Shown: positions 21,983 to 32,608 of the stretch, piece after piece
How the letters are laid out: every line of letters starts with the position of its first letter
Position numbering within the stretch: the stretch's first letter is position 1
Origin: Pisolithus tinctorius
Taxonomy: Eukaryota; Basidiomycota; Agaricomycetes; Boletales; Pisolithaceae
DNA length: 64,000 bases
Assembly (NCBI GenBank): GCA_024663395.1
Contig: JANFAH010000095.1
Span: 98,989-162,988 of the forward strand
Reading direction: 5' to 3'
Program-made: the position numbers and the translations under genes
Notes under the pieces: model-generated
Databases searched by the model: none
What the model saw: the letters and a program-made list of their open reading frames with translations, nothing else
What the model was told of the DNA's origin: nothing

Positions 21983-23367
21983 CTAAGTTGGAACTACATC
22001 ATTTTTCGGTTGGAGGAATGTTGCACTCGTCAGTGAGTTCTCCGGATCAGAGAGTGGAGGCAGGAATAGGGCAGTGACTGCCGACCTCAACGCCCTTTCC
22101 CATGCTTCCTCTACCTTGTACCCTCCAGCTTTCATAATCCCCTCCTGGTCTTGTCGGACAGCTTCACTGTACATATCGTCGTAGTGATCCAACCTTGCAT
22201 ACATGTCCCCATACGCATACCAATCATCTTGCAAAGGGACATGTGGCACATCGGGGATAGTGGTGCTTTGTGCGGCGCGCGAGCGCAGTAGCTGTGCACT
22301 ACTTTTGAACGTGGTAGTAGCAGCAGCGCGAGAAGCAGCGCGTTTAGTGGCCTCAGCCCGCGACTTCGCTATGATTTCGGCAGCATCTTTGGTACTGGTT
22401 TCCAACCGGTCGATAATCTCTCGTCGGCCCTTCTCCTTTTCTTCGCGCTCAAGTTCTTCCAACCTCCGCGCTTCCTGAGCGCGTTGTTCCCGTTCTAGTC
22501 GTTCTTGCTCTTCTTGTTGCTTCAGCTCTTGAGAATACTGCTCGTCTCGTCGTACATTAAGTTCGATAAGCGCTGCATTCTCTCTACGATATGCTTCAAT
22601 CCGTGCCTCTGTTTCGGGGATGTTAACCTCGTTGATAAGGTTGAAGGCTAAGACGACAATAAGCTTAGCAGTAACCCCAGATAGTAGATGGTTTCTACGT
22701 ACTGATATCCTCAACTTCCTCTAAGTAGTCGTTGTAAGAACGTAGGTCCGGGAAATCTTCCCGACGCTTGTTGAATCTTCCATCTAATTAGAGATGATGC
22801 AACTAACATGGATTTGAAGTACCGACTCTTTGGCAATTCGCCTCCGGACTGCGACTTCCTTTTCAACCGTAAGGTCCTCGAAGGTTTGCGGCGTGAATGC
22901 CAATTTCCTGAGCACTTTTTGGCATATTGGACAGGGTGCAGGACCTAGCGTGAACAAACGATCGATGCACGATTCGCACCTATGGCACAACTAGAATTCA
23001 GCTCGTTTAAGGGATAATTTACGGCGGCCATGCTCACATCTTGTGATAGCAGGAGCTTACAAGCAACCGAAGTTTCGGGTTGAGGTATCTGTCAGATCTA
23101 CAAACGGGACACTGGTCATCCATGGACTACAAGATGAATTAGCACCCCCGAGAAGCACGCCCTCTCGCACTGCATACTTACAAAGAATTCGGTGGTCCTT
23201 CCTGACGCATCTTTTACACCACCTCCAAAAACTGTTGTGGAAGTGCTTTGGACCTGTGGTGTATTTGATCGCGTATTGTGTGCTGAGGCTGGCGTCACTC
23301 CGCCCTTCCGCACTGTCTTCGTCTTCCCCACTAGCCAACCTCCGACGCTCGTACGATTCGACATCAT
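21983..23367 (-). CDS. TFB3: TFIIH subunit TFB3 / MAT1 (CAK assembly factor)
   Basis: TFB3/MAT1 holds the CDK7-cyclin H kinase module on TFIIH. The start at 23367 (or the next ATG at 23364) gives a basic N-terminus, then a C3HC4 RING finger: SMDDQCPVCRSDRYLNPKL, VSSCYHKMCESCIDRLF, APCPICQKVLRKLAF. The join HKM/CES needs an intron starting gtgagc within the ATG codon, and AKE/FNKRREDFPDL needs one ending ggaag; both restore family sequence. A long charged coiled coil follows (RRENAALIELNVRRDEQ to about residue 200), then the C-terminal CAK-binding region ending near 21983. It is tail to tail with the ZUP1-like gene, only 33 bp apart, so the 3' UTRs probably overlap. Confidence 0.9.
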
Positions 23368-24164
23368 GTGCAGGAACAGCTGTGGAGCTCCATAAGGATG
23401 GCCGTCCACAAATGTTAACGGCGAAGCTAGGACTTGTGGCAACAGCCTCCTGGTGCCTTATGTAATGGGACTATAGGGGAGAAACACTTCAAGCTTACTT
23501 CGAAGTGATCGTTTAGGCTGATGGATTTTTGGGTATATAAAAAACGGTTTCTAAGTGCGGGTCCCGTTGGAACTTGACACGGGATGCAACAGCCGTGTCG
23601 TGGGATCCAGAACAACCCGTAAGTAGAAGACGTTGGATCAGGACTTCCGGCGGCCGTTCAACGTTCAAACCTAATCCGCGACAAGTCTGCAACTGCATTT
23701 GTTTGATTCTAGTCTACATATTACCTCGACAAGCAGTGGTTGATGCGATGAGTAAGGTGAGGCCACACGCTAAGTCCAAGTTGGTTTAGATTCTTGTACT
23801 AAATTACTTGGTGCCGTAGCAAGAGTGATAATAGTCACGTGACTCATATAGTCCCGATAAATGTGTTGGCACTTCTTAGCTCAATTGTCATCAGCGACAG
23901 CGACGGCGATCCAAGACATTCAGACTCGACCAGTGTAGGTTCTTGCCAGTGACACTTGAACAGTTCATTGGACGCATAATTTATTCGTGCGTACGGTTGG
24001 GCACACATGTTGGATACATATCTCTGACGGGTACATAGGTATACTAGCGGTTTGTCGGTCGGACACACTCGATTCTCGTCGATCGACTGTGCTTCTCTTG
24101 TTCCTCGTTGCTAACCGATTTCGTCCGTGTCTTCCTCGTTGCGCTCCTACTACGCCACATAGAC
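23368..24164. other. Intergenic region upstream of the PKA-like kinase
   Basis: About 800 bp between the TFB3 and kinase start codons. Only short shadow frames are present. Contains a run GATAAATG near 23855 and several TCACGTGACT-type E-box words (CACGTG at 23836-23841). Likely the two promoters plus the kinase 5' UTR. Confidence 0.4.
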
Positions 24165-25613
24165 ATGGATCAACTGGTAGCTCCGACGCCCCAACCTGCT
24201 TGTGGTGCTTCAGGGGAACAAAACGTCGATGTTCTTGGCCAGCCATGTTTCCGGCAGCCTGCGCCTATCGCTTACGACGTGCCCATGACCCCACCGATTT
24301 CTCCAGGTCATAGTGAGAATGGTAGCCGCGGTGCCTTACGTGTCGACCAGGATATGGAACCCGACTGTCAACAGGAGACACCGTGTTCTACAAGCACCGC
24401 AGCTGATTCAGGCGGTGCTCGTGACTCACTGGAGTGCTGCTTTACGCACGAGCAACACCCACCGACGCCCCCTAATAAACCCCCGCGCCTACTTGAAGAC
24501 GAACCAGTTGGTCTTGCGGAACCTGGTGTACTGAAATTAAGCGACTTCGAAGTAAGGGGGACCCTGGGTAATGCTTATCATTCGGTTGTTTATTCAACTA
24601 GCTTATCATGCGCAATTAGGTACAGGAACCTTTGGGCGTGTGCTTCTAGTCCGCCTGAAAACTATAACTCCTGGGTATCACAGTATTTTCGCCATGAAAG
24701 TGCTGCGCAAGTCGGAAGTAGTTCGCCTTCGTCAAGTCGAGCATGTAAATGCCGAAAGACACATCCTCTCGCGCTTACGGCATCCATTTGTCGTAGATCT
24801 ATTCGCCACTTTTCAAGATAGCTTGAACATCTACATGTTGATGTCTTACGTGCCGGGAGGGGAACTTTTCACCCACCTTCGGAGAGCCCGCAGATTCACT
24901 CCTGACGTCACTCGCTTTTATTTGGCCAACATCATACTTGCATTGAAATATCTTCACTCTTTCAACGTCATCTATCGCGACCTCAAACCCGAGAATCTTC
25001 TTCTGGATCCATGTGGCTACCTTTGCTTAACAGACTTTGGATTTGCCAAAGTGGTGGACGATCGTACTTGGACGCTCTGTGGCACCCCCGAATACCTTGC
25101 TCCAGAGATTATCTTGTCAGAGGGCCATGGGAAGGCTGCTGACTGGTGGGCCTGCGGGATTCTTTGCTACGAGATGCTTGTCGGGTACCCACCATTTTTT
25201 GACGAGACGCCCTACGGTATATATGACAAGATTCTCAATGGAAACGTTCACTGGCCTCGGAGCGTGGACAGGCTATCCCAGGAGCTAATACAAGCTTTCT
25301 TGCGCCCAGATCGTAGCAAACGCCTTGGGAATATGATAGGTGGGCCACAAGATGTCCTTGAACACCCGTGGTTCCGTGGCGTTGACTGGGATGCTCTTGA
25401 ACGTCGCGAGATTAAGGTTCCGATGACTTTGCCTAAAATTGCGTGGCTGATTTACTAACTGTCTTCTTTTAGGCACCAATTATTCCCCATACGACATCTC
25501 TGGACGACACCAGACACTTCCTCCACCTCCCATTCCCGTCGTTGCACGACATGCCAGGTCTTCTCGCGGAAGAGGACTCGCCACCCTCTGCACAAATCAC
25601 TCCAATTCCCTGA
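24165..25613 (+). CDS. cAMP-dependent protein kinase catalytic subunit-like (AGC kinase)
   Basis: Three exons: 24165-24567, 24620-25416 and 25473-25613; 446 residues. The first about 130 residues are Pro/Thr/Gln-rich and disordered. The kinase domain has LGTGTFGRVLLV (Gly loop), FAMKVLRKSEVV (ATP-binding Lys), YRDLKPENLLL (catalytic loop), DFGFAK, TWTLCGTPEYLAPE (activation-loop Thr and P+1 loop) and DWWACGILCYEMLVGYPPF, closest to PKA and its PRKX-like relatives. An Asp/Glu-rich acidic insert is absent. The C-tail differs from classic PKA: the spliced end (TSLDDTRHFLHLPF, then a Ser/Pro-rich tail) has no terminal FxxF, which in PKA docks back on the N-lobe. Unspliced reading at 25417 would give a false short end. 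It could act downstream of cAMP in growth and nutrient signalling. Confidence 0.85.
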
Positions 25614-26014
25614 TTTCTAGCCATACCATTTCCAGAGCGGATCTTCTCACCAAATCCTGATTATTGCACGGTCGTTTCTTGCCATCTAGTTTGATTTTCC
25701 TCATAAATCCTGGATACCCTATTATCCCTTCCCTCACTAACCATTTATGCTGTTACTTCCTTTGACATTGCAAACCGTCTGTGTAGCTTGATATTTCATG
25801 CTGTATCATTGTCTCCAAGTTTCGAGGCTTGGCAGTTTACACCCTCCGTTATTTTTCGCGTCTACTCGCGAGCTAGTGACATCGATGTGTAGATTATCCG
25901 AATAGCGTTTTGATTTGTCATTGTCGATTTCAGAGGCCTTTGCACAACAAAGACAAACATGGATCCGTGTCCGGAAAAGGCAAGCGAAGTAGTAAAAGCT
26001 CATACGTTCAGCTG
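25614..26014. other. Intergenic region between the kinase and SSF1
   Basis: About 400 bp. Pyrimidine-rich 3' UTR-type sequence follows the kinase stop, then the SSF1 promoter. An ATG at 25960 is out of frame with SSF1. No other gene is supported. Confidence 0.4.
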
Positions 26015-27479
26015 ATGGCCCGCAGACGAAAACACAGGACCCACCGGAAGGGTGCAAGTGCAGCTGGAATTAGTGAGGATGGGGTTCCGAAGTCATTTGT
26101 CATCAAACATGGACAGGTTGGAACATCTCTGACCCAGCTAGTTCGTGATTTGCGAAAAGTCATGGAGCCCAACACTGCGACTCGTCTAAAGGTGAGTATG
26201 TCGGTTGCTCATCCTGGTAGTGGAATGAAATCCCAACCTTTTTCAGGAACGAAAACGAAACAAGCTTAAAGACTTCTTCACCATGGCCCCAGTGCTCAAA
26301 GTCACGCATCTGCTCGCGTTGACACTCACCGATTTGGCACCCTCGCTGCGTCTCGTTCGCCTACCAGTCGGACCTACTTTCAGCTTCCGGGTTGAGAGAT
26401 ACAGCCTCATGAAAGATGTGCAGAAGATCTCAAGGTCAGCACCAAGTCAGGGTCTTGAATACCTGACAGCCCCTTTGGTATGTTGCTAATCTCGCTCGTA
26501 TCTTCATATCTGAACATCCCTGTAGCTCGTCCTTGCATCTTTTCCTCCCCCATCACCCACTACACCGGCCCACCTCCCTCTCCTCATGAAAGCCTTCCAA
26601 TCAATGTTCCCCCCGCTCTCGCCAAAGTCCATGTCACTCTCTGGAGCTCGTCGCATCGTCCTCATAGCCTACAATGCCGAGCGAGGCACAATTGACTTCC
26701 GGCATTACATCATAACAGTTAAACCTTACGGTGTCTCCAAGCGCGTAAGACGCGTGCTCGAAGGCACCTCTCAAAAGTCTTCTGGATCTTCGTCAATGAC
26801 TCGGGTTCTCGACCTCGGTAATGAAAAGGACGTTGCTGACTTTCTACTCAGAAAAAAGGGTGAGCGTGGCCCCGACAGCGAGACAGGCTACGAGTCTGCT
26901 GCATCCTCTGCATCAAGTGTCGCGGGGGATGAAGGAGATGCTGTTTCACTAGCGGGTGACTATGTAGGGAGGAATAACAAGAGGGGGCAGAAGAAGGCCA
27001 TTAAGCTTAATGAGGTTGGTCCGAGATTAGAACTGAGGCTGGTTAAGATCACAGAAGGGATCCCTGGAAAGGATGGAGAGGTGATGTATCATGAATTCGG
27101 TGTGTGGCTGCGTATCAGACTGCGTACTTCCGTCGCTGACATAGTTGCAGTCAAGAAAAGTAGGGCCGAAGCTGCCGCGCTCAGAACGTCACATGCCGAA
27201 AAGGAGAGGTTGAAGGAGAAGCGAAGAAAAGAGCAAGAAGAAAATGTCCGGCGCAAAAAAGAAAAGGAGGTAGGCAAACAAAAAGACTCCAAATCGACAC
27301 GAGAGGACTCCGAAAACTCGGCTGACGAAAGCGGTGAAGAACAAAGCGAGGGCGAATGGGATGAAGAAGAGGAGATCAGTGATGATGAGGATGTTGAAGG
27401 CGAAACCGATGCTGAGAGTGAATCTGATGAAATCGAGGAGCCACCGCCGAAGAAGTCCAAAACGCGAATAAAATCGTGA
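26015..27479 (+). CDS. SSF1: Ribosome biogenesis protein SSF1 (Peter Pan/PPAN, Brix domain)
   Basis: SSF1/PPAN binds pre-60S particles in the nucleolus and is needed for processing of 27S pre-rRNA. Exons: 26015-26191, 26247-26477 and 26526-27479; 453 residues. The start MARRRKHRTH is the family norm. The Brix domain spans about residues 25-330: PKSFVIKHGQVG, TATRLKERKRNKLKDFFTMAPVL, VTHLLALTLTD, SFRVERYSLMKDV, RRIVLIAYN, IDFRHYIITVKPYGVSKRVRR, and EVGPRLELRLVKITEG near its end. The C-terminal 90 residues are a Lys/Arg/Glu coiled stretch, an acidic run, and a basic end likely to be a nuclear signal. It is tail to tail with the heme lyase gene (70 bp). Confidence 0.92.
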
Positions 27480-27549
27480 TATTAATGCCAGCATCTGACC
27501 ATTTACTCTACGGCGTACAATGGATTCGGTGCTTGAGATGCGTTGAGGA

Positions 27550-28246
27550 TCAAGTACCACTGTTTCTGGTAGCAAACAAATCCCCAATGACCGCCCCAAG
27601 TCTCATCTTGACTCCTTCCCAGTTGTCCAATGCTGGACGTACGTCCAAATAGAAGGACACACTGTTTGAGGATACTCCAGCTCCACGACCAGTGTAGAAG
27701 TCGATAACATAACGTATGCGCGTGCCGCAACGGTCAACAATCCAATCATGACGATCAAAGGGTGCTGAATACCTGGTAGAGCAGTGAATCTTGTAGTTAG
27801 GGATATCGAAAGGGCAAGACGCACCCGAGAAGAGTCATCAACCTGGCCTTTGGGCTCATGTCATTTGGTCGACCTTTGAAATTGACGAGCTTCACTCCGC
27901 CACAGGTCTCGCCGCCTCTACCTGCCTCCCACTTCACGATCTCGGACCACGCACGTTCATTTACAGCGTTATGTATGGGTACTATGGCCTTCATGTCAGC
28001 TGCGTGAGGATTGTGATTTTTTCTTGCCATTGCGGCGAAGAATTGTGCCTCGGAGGGGTATACCCAATTTTCATTGGTCGTTCGCGGGATGGAAGAGACT
28101 TCGCGGTCTGTGGGCAAGGATGGAGGGTTAGTAGTAGATGCCCCTCCTTTCCCGAAAATCGTTGTCCAAGTTGAACCAGAGTTGTGATCTACGGGACAGC
28201 CATCGCCCGACTGCCCTCCTCCATGGTCGACTGGACACTTGGCCAT
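27550..28246 (-). CDS. CYC3: Cytochrome c heme lyase (holocytochrome c synthase)
   Basis: The enzyme links heme to the CXXCH cysteines of apocytochrome c in the mitochondrial intermembrane space. Two exons: 28246-27825 and 27772-27550; 214 residues. Two heme-regulatory Cys-Pro motifs (KCPVDHGG and GCPVDHNS) stand at the N-terminus. Then [79 protein letters not shown] and FYLDVRPALDNWEG match the family. The intron join gives [13 protein letters not shown]. The family His in the IHNAVNE stretch, which binds heme, is present. Cytochrome c and c1 lyases cannot be told apart from motif alone. It is divergent from the nitronate monooxygenase gene. Confidence 0.92.
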
Positions 28247-28392
28247 GAAAAAGGGAATTGTGTGATTAGTCATCAATTGATTGTCACTTAAATACCCGGC
28301 ACAGGTTTCCAATGATGCAGCGGCTGCAGTTCAACCGGCTGAAATATTCCAATGATAAATTCCTCCGGTACCTTTCTTCTCTGAACGCAGCC
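28247..28392. promoter_or_regulatory. Shared upstream region of CYC3 and NMO with two CCAAT boxes
   Basis: 146 bp between start codons. It holds two copies of TTCCAATGAT, with CCAAT at 28309-28313 and 28349-28353, 40 bp apart. Both fit CCAATNA, the core bound by the fungal HAP (CBF/NF-Y) complex, which controls respiratory and heme genes. HAP control of CYC3 is inference. If NMO used the in-frame ATG at 28312, the boxes would fall in its coding region. Confidence 0.45.
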
Positions 28393-29928
28393 ATGCCTTC
28401 CTCGAGTCCCGTGTTTTCAACACCACTAACGAGGTTGTTTGGCATAACTCACCCAGTCATGCTTGCCGGTAAGTGGAGAGTCTATCGAGTAAAGGCAGTG
28501 CTCAGGAGCTATTTCAATCCCAGGTATGAACGTGGCAGCTGGTCCACGACTGGCCGCCGCGGTGACCAATGCCGGTGGGATTGGCGTCATCGGGGGTCTT
28601 CGTCAGACCCCGAAAATCCTCCAGCTGAATATCGAAGAATTGAAGTCACATTTGGAGGATAAGAATGCCCCCTTTGGCGTTGACCTACTCCTTCCGCAGG
28701 TCGGTGGCACCGCAAGAAAGACGAATGTAAGCAATCAGCAATTCTTTACATGCAGCGCCTCTACTTAGTGCCCTTGTACAGTACGATTATACGAACGGGC
28801 AGCTTGATGAACTTCTAGATGTCATCATCAGGTGCAAAGCAGCCCTTTTCGTGTGTGCTGTTGGTGTGCCGCCAAAGGCGGCAGTGGACAAACTTCATGC
28901 AGCTGGGATACCGGTTATGAAGTACGATGTCACTGGTGCAGTCAATGAGACGTTTACTGACACTCACTATCAGCATGATTGGTCACCCGAAGGTTCGTAT
29001 AAGCGATCTTTTGCTATATACAGAGTTTAATATGTGTCCAGCACGTTAGCAAAGCATTAGCCCAAGGTTTGGACCGTCCAGTCCGGCGGTTGCAAACTTA
29101 GCTTGACGCCTCTTTCGACAGGAGTTGACATCATCTGTGCGCAGGGAGGTGAAGGCGGTGGCCACACTGGCGAAATTCCTTTCTCCATTCTTATTCCAGC
29201 CGTGGTCGATCTATGCAAGGATGCCAGAAGCCCGCTCACCGGGGAGCCGATAATAGTCGTTGCCGCAGGGGGAATAGGTGACGGTCGTGGGCTTGCTGCT
29301 GCACTCTCGTAAGTGATGGCACGACATTTAACGTCATCTCGGACTAAATCGTACAGGTATGGTGCAGCAGGTGTATGGGTAGGGACACGCTTTGTTGCCA
29401 GCGGGGAAGCTGGCGCTCCCCCCAAGCACAAGGACTTGGTTCTACAAGCTGGCTACGACGATGTAATCCGAACCCTCGTTTACTCCGGCAGACCCATGAG
29501 CGTTCACAAGACACCGTATGTAACTGAATGGGAGTCTCACCGACAACAGGAGATATTGGATCTCGTGTCTGAAGGGAAGATACCCCACGAAGTTGAACTG
29601 CAGAAGCATCCAGAAAAATCGGTCGAAGGACGAATGTGTAAGGACGAAAGAAGCTTTGCGTGCAAACGTTAACTTCGTTGGTATCACATAGGGTTAATGG
29701 GAAGGGTTGCTGGTTCCATTAATGTCCGTGTCGTTCCTTTTCGCTTCGAACTTTGTTAATGCTGCACGCCGTAGGATATCAAACCCGCCAAAGTCATGTA
29801 CGGTGGTCTCTCGCATCTTCCCGTTCCCGAGTATTGACGAGTGGATTAGTGTCGACGAAATTGTCAACTCTGCTGCCGCAAGTCTAAGGAATGCCTCCCG
29901 TTTGATAGTGCGGGAGGCTAAATTGTGA
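28393..29928 (+). CDS. Nitronate monooxygenase (2-nitropropane dioxygenase family)
   Basis: FMN-dependent enzyme that oxidises alkyl nitronates such as propionate 3-nitronate. The exon chain restores PLTRLFGITHPVMLAGMNVAAGP, AAVTNAGGIGVIGGL, APFGVDLLLPQVGG, AGIPVMNMIGHPKHVSKALAQGVDIICAQGGEGGGHTGE (His in the GGGHTG motif is the catalytic base), IIVVAAGGIGDGRGLAAALSYGAAGVWVGTRF (phosphate binding) and GRMWLMGRVAGSIN. The last exon (ending VDEIVNSAAASLRN, stop 29928) is recovered only by splicing from KVI with a gtacgg donor. An in-frame ATG at 28312 would add 27 residues rich in Arg, Leu and Asn that could be a mitochondrial presequence; I prefer 28393 because the core begins soon after. Confidence 0.87.
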
Positions 29929-30444
29929 TTGCAAGTGCCTGTGTATGTATACCCGGAAGGAAAGTATACCACATGAAATGCCCACTATGTACGTACACAT
30001 GTCGTCTGGTGTCTTGACAACCGTATATCGTCCGAACAAGCACTCATCAACGCAATTGTCTCAGGTCAGGCTGCACAATGGACGTTGTTGCAACGTACAC
30101 ACACACCCGTGACAGCGGAGTCCGTTTCGTCGAGGCATGGTTTTATCAGAACAGTCTGATCATTGTCTGTCGATTCACTCGAATGCCCCGGGCTCGCGTA
30201 CCATATTTCCAGCGAAAGCAAAATTAAAACGTCATTATCCGTCAACACACGGTAGTAAACTACATGAGAACAAACAATTGGAAGAGCGATTGCGAGAGGT
30301 ATTAACAAAATTGCAGTGGATGAAATAATAGCAACGTCTTGCTCACTAAACAAAAAGTAAACAAACAGAATTGACCTGAAATAAAGAACCTTTCACACCC
30401 CTGGTACATAGCAGACGGACGGTTGCTGCGAGCTTTAATTATTG
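29929..30444. other. Intergenic, convergent gap between NMO and the SDR gene
   Basis: About 515 bp, larger than the other convergent gaps here. Short frames exist on both strands, but none has recognisable sequence or splice support. Probably 3' UTRs. Confidence 0.35.
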
Positions 30445-32262
30445 TCATGCATTTGGGACTATAGGCCAAGATCCCTCCGCTTTCCATTTGTCGACGACCT
30501 CCTGAAGAGTTTCTTGGCAGAATTTAGGCCGCTTCAACTGGTAACCGAGGATACGCTTGATCTTGTCATTGCTATATCCAAGTCTGTGTCGCGACAACGC
30601 GTATTTATCCATGTAAGCGTTTAATGGTGTGTGCGTAACTGGTGGATTCGAAAGTTGAAGCATCTCTGTCCAAGTGCCAACATGATGTTCATTTATTTCT
30701 TCCTCGAGGTCCTCAAGCTTGAGCTGGAATGATATAAATTAGAGCACGAAGAATGTCAAAGAACCCTGCTACCTTTGCCATCGCGGTTTCCAAGCTCGAA
30801 TAAAACTCGAAGGTTGTCCCAAAAAACTGGGTTATCATTGCACCACCTTTCGCCAACGTTGTCTCCGAGTCATCCACCTGTCCGTGGACAGGTCATAGGA
30901 GGATCACACAAAACTCGCAGGAGAACCCACCACATTGAATATGGGAGCCACTGGCTGAGCGTCAGGTGAACAAGTCCCTGCTACCTCCTTCACCTTGCCC
31001 TTATCGTTGTGAAATGAAATCTTCTCGCCTGCGATTGCGTTGGCCTCCTTCCGTCCAAGAGGCCCCATCCACTCAGCACATGCCCAGAGGGCGCTTGCCA
31101 CGTCGTCAATGTGAACTGTATTTACCGGATCCTTTCCCGGTCCCCAACTATATATGGCATCAGTGATGGAGTGCAACGCAGAACCAGCACTCTTACATAG
31201 TCTTCATTGGTTTCTTCATGTACCCATAGATCGAAGCCACCGTTATTACCAGAGCATCTGAGAATGATTTCTCAGCATAGCTGAAGCGGGTCCGGAGGGA
31301 ATAGGAGGTCTTACAAAGACCAGATTCTACATAAGGACCGTATACAAACCCAATGCGGAGAATGACGAGGTTCAAGCTTGCAAAAATACTGAGCCGAGTA
31401 GCCATCCAACATGAAATGTCTCACTTTTCGATAGAAGCTAACATTCGCAGAGTCTCGTGCCACCAAATGTTGAGGGTCTTGACGGGTTTCGCATCTTCCT
31501 TCTCGTCAATGGGGCCCTTATCAGACGTTTCATATACCGGATGCTGTAGTCGCACGTAAGCTTTGACATTTCTTTTTGCGGCCTCTAAAGCAATATTTCG
31601 GGAGACATTGAACGTCATTTTTATGGCAATCTGTTACTGAAAATAGTGGATAGGTGACAGTGAAAATCGCAAGACTACGTACGACTTCTCCCCGGTCGTG
31701 ATTCACTTCTCCACTGAGATCGAAAACATAGGTATACGGCGCCTGCCCAGCAGGTGGATCGAAAGCAGATGCAACGGCAGCTGAAAATGAAGTGAGTGCA
31801 TCACAGAGAGCATTGCGCGTTGTTGCTTACATGGAATTGTGAGATTTGCTTGGCGGTATTCTACTTCTGGTCGAGCTAAAACCTTTGGGAACTCTGAACC
31901 CAGGTATCTTTGTGGAAGTTGAGATTGGATCGAGAAAAATACAGGAGAAGGAACCACCTACGTCGTCGGGGGAGAGACGGAGAATTTATCAACGATGCGC
32001 AGATGCTGTTGTAGAAGGTCGAGGGGGAAAAGTTATATGTGTAAAACCCACTAAGGACAATCCGGCACGTACAGAAACGAGTGAATCTCCTTGTGGTGGG
32101 ACGAGAAGAGCAGCGAGTGCGCGGGAGCAAGTGTTTAGTCCACCTACATAGAGATATCAAATGTAGGCATCTGCATTGAATCGACGGTACAAACGTGTAG
32201 GTGCAACAGAAGGAGCACTGACCGAAAATGATCGCACTGGGTTTTTCCACACTGTCCGACAT
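30445..32262 (-). CDS. Extended SDR / NAD-dependent epimerase-like protein with altered active site
   Basis: Start at 32262 (MSDSVEKPSAIIFGG) and stop TGA at 30445-30447, with several short introns. The N-terminal fold reads SAIIFGGLNTCSRALAALLV, a Rossmann start with a weak Gly motif. Later segments: YVFDLSGEVNHDRGE, NVSRNIALEAAKRNVKAYVRLQHPVYE, LNLVILRIGFVYGPY, NTVHIDDVASALWACAEW, PIFNVVDDSETTLAKGG. The order and the VHIDDVA motif are those of extended short-chain dehydrogenases such as UDP-sugar epimerases and 3-beta-HSD-like proteins. The usual catalytic Tyr-x3-Lys is replaced by IWWHETLRM just before the LNLVILR strand, so it may bind NAD(P) without classic SDR chemistry. The exact role is unknown. 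Confidence 0.75.
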
Positions 32263-32608
32263 GATGAAGGCGGGGATGGGGCCGTCCACAAAGGGTCACA
32301 GTAAAAGAGGCGGCTGTACTGATGATTTATATATATCGGGATAAGTTTATCGCAGCGGAGCTTATTTCGATGAGCTTCGGCATACTAATGCTCATCCGCG
32401 GAGATTCAAATCTTCGTCTCCACTTGAAAAACGGAAGCAAACGGCAGCTTTTTGTCTTCGCCAAGACAAGACAAAATCAGATCGGCCGCCGGCCCCTTTT
32501 GACTTCGCTAATGTGATGCAACTAAGTATTGCCAGACAAAGGAACAGCACCCCTGATAGCATTGAAAAACAGGCTGACAATATGTCAATTATATATATAT
32601 CCACGGTC
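32263..32608. other. Intergenic region between the SDR and HIBADH genes
   Basis: About 345 bp in the tandem gap between two minus-strand genes. It should hold the HIBADH 3' end and the SDR promoter. TATATATATC occurs near 32325 on the plus strand, about 65 bp upstream of the SDR start, and could serve as a TATA-like element for that gene. No ORF of note. Confidence 0.35.

Noticed and set aside
27089..27460. Minus-strand Ser-rich frame of 123 codons
   Set aside because: It mirrors the Glu/Asp/Lys-rich tail of SSF1 in the opposite strand.
28312..28392. NMO start at 28312 with a 27-residue extension
   Set aside because: In frame and possibly a targeting peptide, but it would overlap the CCAAT box, and the core of the family starts just after 28393; noted as an alternative only.
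30066..30353. Minus-strand frame with a hydrophobic segment
   Set aside because: Lies in the convergent gap between two genes, has no splice or motif support, and composition resembles UTR.
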